Origin: Betaproteobacteria bacterium
Lineage (GTDB): Bacteria; Pseudomonadota; Gammaproteobacteria; Burkholderiales; Burkholderiaceae
NCBI GenBank assembly: GCA_009921765.1
Contig: RFXC01000101.1
Location: 1 to 14,624, forward strand
Direction: 5' to 3'
DNA: 14,624 bases
Shown one piece after another: positions 12,601 through 14,624 of the stretch. The notes under the pieces were generated by a model, which had not been told where the DNA came from, searched no databases, and saw only the letters and a program-made list of their open reading frames with translations. Within the stretch, counting starts at the first letter, position 1. The number at the start of each line of letters is the position of its first letter. The position numbers and the translations under genes are program-made.

Positions 12601-13105
12601 CGACCGATGTACCGTCGGCGAGTTTCACCGTGGTGCTGTATTTCTCGAAGCCCAGCATGCCGCGGGCATGCACAAAGCCGCCCAGACCGATCTCGAATTC
12701 GCCGGAGGCGCGGATCGATTCGCCGCGCTGACCATCGATGTCGAGCATGCGGGTGGTGCGATAACCGGTCGAAACCTCAAAGGGCTTGGCCTTGAAGTCG
12801 ATCACCTGCGTGCGCGAGTCGGCGCCAGACAGGGGGTTCTGCACCAGGTTCACCGCCACATCAATATGACGGGCGGCGGCCGTCACCGCCGGCACACCCA
12901 CCAGCGCCACCTCGGCCGCACTCGCCTCGAGCGCAATCCAGCGGCGACTGCTCGCCTTGTCATCGGCCAGCACCAGACCGAACTCGCCGCCATTGGCAGT
13001 CAGCCCGATCGCCTCGGGATTGATCGCATCATTGAGGTCAACCTGACCGTCGCCGTTGCTGTCGACACGGTAGGGGCCGTTGACGCCGTCTCGACGGTCT
13101 TGCCA
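1..13105 (-). CDS. Giant extracellular repeat protein, main body (EF-hand units, Asp-box, beta-rich region, RTX), open at left edge
   Basis: One minus-strand frame is open from just after an in-frame TGA at 13106-13108 to the left edge, about 4,360 codons, with no stop found. I checked the phase at more than ten points from 13078 to 4 and it is constant. Because neither true end is in the window, it has no start or stop of its own here. It is the continuation of the fragment at 13000-14624 across a frameshift at 13087-13092. Domain order from its N-terminal side is: EF-hand units (13078-11845), Asp-box plus three modules of about 120 residues (11845-9590), more units (9590-7130), a long beta-rich region (7130-1628), beta-helix and RTX repeats (1627-1094), a cadherin-like stretch (1093-640) and a second Asp-box cassette (640-1). 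No cysteine was noticed. RTX repeats and the absence of cysteine are typical of type I secreted proteins; adhesion or surface-layer function is inference. If the frameshift is real, translation of this part would need an internal start; no convincing one with a ribosome binding site was seen. Confidence 0.92.
640..1093 (-). other. Cadherin-like or Ig-like extracellular stretch
   Basis: About 150 residues follow the RTX block: IGSLGANRMIEKGDEASILD, GPVVGAPTVSIPAGFTATRG, LTVTLRVPDGAVS and FSGTLADLNAFFTTPGRITY. The motif SGTLADLNAFF followed by TY is like the GTxAxLNAxL block common in cadherin-like repeats of large surface proteins, from general recollection. It ends ITASLTLDQVRGWRDV, where the Asp-box cassette starts. 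Confidence 0.55.
1094..1258 (-). repeat. RTX (hemolysin-type calcium-binding) repeats
   Basis: Nonapeptide repeats of the form GGxGxDxLx are read in series: GGAGNDSLT, GGAGNDLLI, AGPGSNTLT, GGKGNDVLF, ALEGSNRLT, GGDGVDRYVF. Known RTX repeats bind calcium in a parallel beta-roll and typically mark proteins exported by type I secretion systems (TolC, a membrane fusion protein and an ABC transporter). Alternate turns here are imperfect (SN in place of ND), so perhaps four full calcium sites remain. No transporter genes are in the window. Confidence 0.88.
1259..1627 (-). other. Beta-helix-like lead-in to the RTX block
   Basis: It begins RFGSVSNGVLTLFSGPRAA and passes through GEIWKLSGSGGKVQVEFAG, FTGVKRIEVDLGQGNDSFDA and VTVFAKGGGGDDTIILGQAG before VTLIGGAGND. 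GxGNDxxD and GGDDTI are partial RTX-type turns. This is the usual way a parallel beta-roll is entered in RTX proteins. Confidence 0.65.
1810..1880 (-). other. Pair of EF-hand-like calcium loops, degenerate
   Basis: RDANGQVTLAEF is followed directly by TGDGKIRASELL. Each keeps a DxNG or GDG turn and an acidic residue near position 12. The spacing is shorter than in a true EF-hand pair. The sequence then becomes the helix LLTMLMYENLG. Confidence 0.5.
3533..3568 (-). other. EF-hand-type calcium loop DTNRDGKVNEAD
   Basis: The 12-residue loop has D1, N3, D5, G6, V8 and D12 in canonical places. It is preceded by LGILQ and followed by VDIGFYDVSGKRLM. It lies inside the beta-rich region far from the repeat array, and its flanks do not match the GPY units, so it is a separate calcium site. 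Confidence 0.7.
5540..5810 (-). other. Possible embedded beta module
   Basis: This stretch of about 90 residues differs from the surrounding amphipathic strands. It begins FNRPIKRWVALPGETGSATG and reads TLIGAPGQFKASMKGHYVTI, IDVAEDGSSLVLGGSFRDA, then AYEVHKKRERI. It is richer in basic residues and glycine turns than its neighbours. It could be a small inserted beta-sandwich; the family is not recognised. Confidence 0.35.
7130..7621 (-). repeat. Degenerate repeat unit R9, transition to the beta-rich region
   Basis: It reads FVGVSLEGGSVGLMLLED, FIGLRAGAERAALDG, LMLAVNTGPG, VVDFTAGDLDADGKAGG (a DxDxDG-like remnant near 7350), IFNASGSIAFRQSG and LAASELTATVNVAD. It is the weakest member of the array and leads into the LGET and KLPVVDKTL region. 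Confidence 0.6.
7622..8145 (-). repeat. Degenerate repeat unit R8 (no EF-hand loop)
   Basis: It reads VQGLDLGLALMTP, TWLALKAQVDSIALD, LSATNLGLELNLGFG, IAVRTGKQVAG, VLLQGSFAFARLG and VSTLSARNVNIQLGAG. The strand order is recognisable from the FGLALF and DINL blocks; the calcium loop is absent. Confidence 0.65.
8146..8629 (-). repeat. Degenerate repeat unit R7 (EF-hand loop lost)
   Basis: The unit reads ADAIGVEMKNLDFGLVLAQ, WLSVRGQAESVAILG, VIDFKGEVLEVGG, VGDVFQASGSVLVSK and ASDVSASVQG. The order of blocks is that of R1-R6, but the GPY-DSNxDGxID segment is missing and several other blocks are shortened, giving about 160 residues. Confidence 0.7.
8630..9196 (-). repeat. Repeat unit R6, last unit with an intact EF-hand loop
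   Basis: GPYRV is followed by the loop DSNKDGRIDDTD (9146-9181), with all six calcium-ligand positions occupied by expected residues. Then come AIGLSLGNANLALGLF, VEVVGVPML, LFVEVNQVEG, VIDFK, GESIRAYGTVAAS, FLSLSGTLGFEQ and LSGGDTV (replacing LADG), ending in LMVITGADISARLA where others have AFAGLNGPY. Confidence 0.82.
9197..9590 (-). repeat. Repeat unit R5, second part, resuming after the cassette
   Basis: It starts IGIEADAGAARLLGIDAIDI, equivalent to the VEFVGLPDI block, then DIGVQVNLPG, VIDFAKS, GELLRVSADVHI, YVYLDGTAAFEK, LADG, LSIGASQVEAFAGLNG and the next GPY. Together with 11845-11971 it makes up one whole unit, so the intervening 2.2 kb is a nested insertion. Confidence 0.8.
9591..10340 (-). 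repeat. Beta-rich segment with second Asp-box propeller piece
   Basis: It begins VVDPLLSGGVLVLKG, followed by LTGTTTSQGGRVTVARAADF and a stretch of strands. It then becomes propeller-like: WASVSADAKGERLLAAATDG, WTAVAVSADGKQMAAAARG, a variant Asp-box SSNGGSNW (9713-9736) and WTALALTANGGRLIATADG. The period of WTAxAxSADGxxxxAA blocks is about 40 residues, as for propeller blades. It returns to the EF-hand unit at about 9590. Confidence 0.72.
10340..10520 (-). other. Charged, probably alpha-helical linker
   Basis: This segment of about 60 residues is rich in Ala, Lys, Glu and Asp (for example AERLAQANRKILTDAAIAKF and KEKATYQKVKDELTKL). It has no glycine-rich turns and is followed by an AAAGT hinge. 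In a protein that is otherwise almost all beta structure it is the clearest helical stretch. It may act as a spacer or short coiled coil. Confidence 0.6.
10520..10765 (-). repeat. Tandem 120-residue module, copy 3 (divergent second half)
   Basis: It opens AVGLSGNWVVGDKITISGV and VVYTLVDSDF, matching copies 1 and 2, and keeps the helix (VQENIAKRLFTLF). After that it diverges into SGAFALGLLTGGSVSFSAD and runs into a charged linker instead of the GGGW strand. Confidence 0.7.
10766..11122 (-). repeat. Tandem 120-residue module, copy 2
   Basis: This is co-linear with copy 1: FAITGTWLPGQTIRVSGL, IAYKVVSGDF, IAIKLRNLINA, LLKLDARQP, GGGWKSIGFAI, then GRIVAQATQG. The spacing from copy 1 to copy 2 is 121 residues and from copy 2 to copy 3 is 119 residues. 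Confidence 0.75.
11123..11485 (-). repeat. Tandem 120-residue module, copy 1
   Basis: It opens LTLSGEFAVGNFISLSGL, then ITYQVTANDL, an IAAKLRAAINA helix, an ATITLTARKP strand and a GGGWYEFSYA strand. The pattern (strand-rich opening with a GD/GN turn and YxV, then a helix of the type IAxxLRxxIN, then TLTA) is like small modules I recall from other giant bacterial repeat proteins; the family name is not certain. Confidence 0.75.
11485..11845 (-). repeat. Asp-box (BNR-like) beta-propeller segment, middle copy
   Basis: It contains two clear Asp-box motifs of the form SxDxGxTW: STDGGITW (11708-11731) and SRDGGKTW (11582-11605). They are about 40 residues apart and separated by strands such as YDSVSISPDG and DTVAAVVANG. 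The segment opens with WRDVALSGTRQVALAS and closes with AYTDVAVLANDRVMAV. Asp-boxes sit on the outer turns of beta-propellers in sialidases, YCF48-like and sortilin-like proteins. No sialidase active-site residues can be assigned, so a structural or ligand-binding propeller is more likely than an enzyme. A very similar segment ends the window (1-640). Confidence 0.82.
11845..11971 (-). repeat. Repeat unit R5, first part, interrupted by the Asp-box cassette
   Basis: This is the opening of a further unit: GPLI, the EF-hand loop DSNQDGTIDSDD (11924-11959), then AVGFSLAGVEFGLVVG. Instead of the usual tryptophan strand and VGLPD block, the sequence turns into LDQKLAWRDV, the start of an Asp-box cassette. 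The expected second half of the unit appears about 2.2 kb later at 9590. Confidence 0.82.
11972..12544 (-). repeat. Repeat unit R4 with EF-hand loop
   Basis: It opens with GPYLI and the loop DSNADGKITAAD (12494-12529), then RFALAILTP, IEFVGGPDI, LSVEANQVFG, VIDF, GNLLRAVGDVEI, FFYVGGSLGFEKSTRD, LADG and LQAFAGLNG. The stretch around GFEKSTRDxVLADG is close to the equivalent part of R0 (14230-14290) also at DNA level, so R0 and R4 look like a comparatively recent duplication or gene-conversion pair. Confidence 0.87.
12545..13078 (-). repeat. Repeat unit R3 with EF-hand loop
   Basis: This is the first unit in the downstream frame. It opens with GPYRV and the loop DSNGDGQVDLND (13028-13063), then EFGLVLADD, a VALVGVPAV block, IDVAVNLVQN, VIDFK, GESIRASGEFEI, FVHARGMLGFEK, LADG and LSFGGDDINVFAGVD. 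It is co-linear with R1 and R4, which is why the two minus frames can be assigned to one protein. Confidence 0.87.
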
Positions 13106-14624
13106 TCAGCGAGCTTGAAGTCAGGGGCCGACTTCTCGATCGCGAGCGTTCCGCTGGCATGGAAGAAGCCTGCGACATCGATCTCCATGCCGCCCGCCGC
13201 ACGAATCAGTTCGCCGCGCTGGCCATCGAGGGCGAGTTGCAGGCTCTTGCCCGTGCCGGTGGCGATCTCGACCGCCCCGCTCACGTCTTTGCCGTCAACC
13301 GTGCGGGTGCCGAAGTCGATCACCTTGCTGTCGGCATCGGCCGGAGCAAAGCCATGCGCAAGGTTGATATCGATACCGAGCGAATGCACCTTGAGCTTGA
13401 TGTCATCGGGCAGACCCACCAGCGCATCGACTCGCTCAATACTGCCGGTGAGCGTTGTCCAGCGCTTGCCCGCATACGCGGTTTCGGTGGATTCGGGCTG
13501 GAAGAGGGCGAGCCCGAACTCCACACCACTCACGCCGAGTCCGCGTGCATCCGGATTGACTTCGTCGTTGGCGATCTTGCCGTCAAGGTTGAGGTCCTTG
13601 CGGTACGGTCCGATGCCAACGAAGGCACTCAAGTTCGTCCCGCCCACGCTGATGAGTTCGGTCTTGACCTGGCTGCCATCGGCAAGCCGTACCGTTTGCG
13701 CACGGCGTTCAAAGCCCAGTGATCCGGTGACCTCGAAGAAGTCGCCCACCCGCAGTTCCACGTCACCGGTGGCGCGCACATACTGACCCAGGCGGCCATC
13801 GTGATCGATCTTGATCGTGCTGCTGGGGCCGTTGATGACGTTTATCGCGCGCCGGCCTTCGTCGGCGGCGAAGTTGATCACCTTGGTGTCGTCATCGACG
13901 TTGGCAGGGGTACCCACCACCAGGTTGATGTCCAGACCGATATTGCTGACCTTGATCGTGATGTCAGGCAAGCCCACGAATTCGACGCGTCCCGCGGTGG
14001 CGGTGGCAGCGCCCCACTTCAGATCGGCCACCTGTGCCTGACCGGCCACCGGCGTAAACAGCGCCACACCGAAGTCGACGTCCTCCATCACCAGGCCGAA
14101 CGCGCGTCCGTTGGGCGTGTCGGTACCGTCGATCTTGCCGTCGAGGTTGCTGTCGACCCAATACGGGCCATTGAGGCCCGCAAAGGCTCTCAGATCGCGG
14201 CCACCAAAGGCGAGCATGTCGGCACGAACCGGCGTGCCATCGGCCAGCACCACGTCGCGCGTGGATTTCTCGAAGCCCACCGAGCCACTCACCCAGAAGA
14301 AGTCGGCGACCTGGAGCTCGATGTCGGCAGCCGCGCGGATCAGCGTGCCCAGGCTGCCATCAAAATTGATGGCCATCGACGGCACGGTGCCAGCGCCGGT
14401 GGCGCCGGTCGGAATCGTGAGCGGCGCGTTCTTGTAGTCGACCACGGTGCGGCCATCGGTGCCCGCATTCACCTGGACACTCAGGCGCTTGGCCTTGGCG
14501 TCCATCAGCGGCAGGCCGAACTCCTCCGCGGTCTTTGCGGTGGCGGTGGCGCTCACCCAGCCACGCGGCGAGGCGGTGCTGGTTGCGGGCAGCTTCTCGA
14601 ACGCCATCGACAGGCCAAGATCGA
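13000..14624 (-). CDS. Giant EF-hand/RTX-type repeat protein, upstream fragment (open at right edge, ends at a frameshift stop)
   Basis: This is the upstream, N-terminal-side part of the giant repeat protein. The frame is open through the right edge. The first ATG in the window (14605-14607) is probably not the start, because the codons before it (ending DLGLS) already match the middle of the repeat unit found again at 14050-14100. The fragment holds the end of one roughly 190-residue unit, one complete unit and most of a third. Recurring blocks are LADG, GGxxLxAFxG, GPY plus an EF-hand loop, FGxALF, VGLPD, DIN, a VIDF-like block, and GFEK. EF-hand-type loops lie at 14119-14154 and 13561-13596, so calcium binding is expected. 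After LADGKTVE (about 13090) the homology stops. About 30 residues in the wrong frame follow, then TGA at 13000-13002. The true protein continues in the other minus frame. No signal peptide or known enzyme domain is visible. The exact function is unknown; an extracellular structural or adhesive role is inferred. Confidence 0.9.
   Translation of the reverse strand, partial: DLGLSMAFEKLPATSTASPRGWVSATATAKTAEEFGLPLMDAKAKRLSVQVNAGTDGRTVVDYKNAPLTIPTGATGAGTVPSMAINFDGSLGTLIRAAADIELQVADFFWVSGSVGFEKSTRDVVLADGTPVRADMLAFGGRDLRAFAGLNGPYWVDSNLDGKIDGTDTPNGRAFGLVMEDVDFGVALFTPVAGQAQVADLKWGAATATAGRVEFVGLPDITIKVSNIGLDINLVVGTPANVDDDTKVINFAADEGRRAINVINGPSSTIKIDHDGRLGQYVRATGDVELRVGDFFEVTGSLGFERRAQTVRLADGSQVKTELISVGGTNLSAFVGIGPYRKDLNLDGKIANDEVNPDARGLGVSGVEFGLALFQPESTETAYAGKRWTTLTGSIERVDALVGLPDDIKLKVHSLGIDINLAHGFAPADADSKVIDFGTRTVDGKDVSGAVEIATGTGKSLQLALDGQRGELIRAAGGMEIDVAGFFHASGTLAIEKSAPDFKLADGKTVETASTAPTVSTATATVRLTSMMRSIPRRSG
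13079..13611 (-). repeat. Repeat unit R2 with EF-hand loop, damaged at its end
   Basis: The unit opens with GPYRK and the loop DLNLDGKIANDE (13561-13596), which has Glu at position 12, the classical bidentate calcium ligand. It continues through FGLALFQP, VGLPDDI, LGIDINLAHG, VIDF, GELIRAAGGMEI, FFHASGTLAIEK and LADG. It then loses the block preceding the next GPY together with the reading frame (see the frameshift entry). An extra segment, DGKDVSG, sits between VIDF and the glycine-rich strand and is absent from R1. Confidence 0.85.
13080..13108 (-). other. Frameshift with a deletion of about 40-43 bases inside a repeat unit
   Basis: Upstream the frame reads LADGKTVE (to about 13090). Downstream the neighbouring frame reads GVNGPYRVDSN (from about 13087). 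In sister units 21-22 residues separate LADG from GPY (for example LADG at about 14240 to GPY at 14161-14169). Here only 23 bases separate them, against 63-66 expected. The missing 40 or 43 bases both leave remainder 1 on division by 3, which accounts for the frame change. The lost segment is the block that reads roughly VLxFGGxDLxAFA in the other copies. The event is therefore a deletion and not a single-base slip or a programmed frameshift. Whether it is a real mutation or an assembly fault among repeats cannot be told from the window. Confidence 0.88.
13612..14169 (-). repeat. Repeat unit R1 with EF-hand loop
   Basis: This is a complete unit of about 186 residues. It opens with GPYWV and a canonical 12-residue EF-hand loop, DSNLDGKIDGTD (14119-14154), with D1, N3, D5, G6, I8 and D12 in the expected places. 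Then come AFGLVMEDVDFGVALF, a VEFVGLPDI block, IGLDINLVVG, VINF, a GQYVRATGDVEL strand pair, FFEVTGSLGFE, LADG, and VGGTNLSAFVG before the next GPY. The isolated 12-residue loop resembles dockerin or RTX-associated calcium loops more than paired eukaryotic EF-hands. Confidence 0.88.
14170..14624 (-). repeat. Repeat unit R0 (partial at the right edge)
   Basis: This is the C-terminal three quarters of a roughly 190-residue unit. It starts inside the block equivalent to FGLALF (here GLSMAFEKL). It continues through GWVSATATA, an FGLPL segment standing where others have VGLPDI, LSVQVN, VVDY (equivalent to VIDF), GTLIRAAADIEL, FFWVSGSVGFEK and LADG, and ends with AFAGLN before GPY. The part that would hold its EF-hand loop lies beyond the edge. 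Confidence 0.85.

Noticed and set aside
13080..13108. Programmed ribosomal frameshift
   Set aside because: No slippery heptamer is visible and the surrounding unit lacks about 14 residues found in its sisters, which a deletion explains and a programmed shift does not.
12026..13786. A 586-codon plus-strand open frame
   Set aside because: Antisense shadow of repeat units R1-R4, whose EF-hand loops are read on the minus strand. It also runs through the frameshift point, where the minus-strand register changes.
14605..14607. ATG as the start of the 535-codon minus-strand frame
   Set aside because: The frame is open upstream to the window edge and the codons before the ATG match the interior of the repeat unit. 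No ribosome binding site or signal peptide follows.
1..14624. CRISPR array, insertion sequence, tRNA or terminator inside the window
   Set aside because: The repeats are protein-coding, long and divergent. No short regular repeat-spacer pattern, transposase motif, inverted terminal repeat, tRNA-like fold or intergenic hairpin was seen, and there is no non-coding gap.

Overview
The window is GC-rich DNA that reads almost entirely as the inside of one giant gene on the minus strand. No gene start, stop, promoter, ribosome binding site, terminator, RNA gene, mobile element or CRISPR array is visible, and both window edges cut through coding sequence. The N-terminal side is at the right (14624) and the C-terminal side at the left (1). 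About 4,870 codons are present, so the whole protein is larger than that. I saw no cysteine when reading the translation. Short glycine-rich calcium-binding (RTX-type) repeats, EF-hand-like loops, Asp-box propeller repeats and a strongly beta-rich composition point to a secreted or surface-displayed repeat protein of a high-GC Gram-negative bacterium, probably a proteobacterium exporting it by type I secretion. The taxon and the export route are inference: no secretion gene and neither terminus lies in the window.

Layout in protein order (right to left). (1) 14624-11845: a tandem array of units of about 190 residues, five of them carrying a canonical 12-residue EF-hand-type loop (DSNxDGxI...D) just after a conserved GPY. 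(2) 11845-9590: a cassette placed inside one such unit, made of Asp-box (BNR-like) repeats, three tandem modules of about 120 residues, a charged probably helical linker, and a second Asp-box segment. (3) 9590-7130: the interrupted unit resumes, one more unit has a good EF loop, then three to four degenerate units have lost the loop. (4) 7130-1628: a very long beta-rich region of amphipathic strands with recurring short helical motifs of the type LPxxDxxLxxxL. (5) 1627-1094: a beta-helix-like lead-in and a short RTX block. (6) 1093-640: a cadherin-like or Ig-like stretch. (7) 640-1: a second copy of the Asp-box cassette, running off the edge.

The reading frame breaks once. From 14624 to about 13090 the protein is in one minus frame; from about 13087 to 2 it is in another. 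At the break one repeat unit lacks about 14 residues present in all its sister units, which fits a deletion of about 40-43 bases. As written, the upstream part ends at a stop at 13000-13002. The remaining 13 kb downstream is still open, so the break is either recent or a sequence or assembly error in a repetitive region.

The long plus-strand open frames (up to 892 codons) are antisense shadows of this gene and are not annotated.
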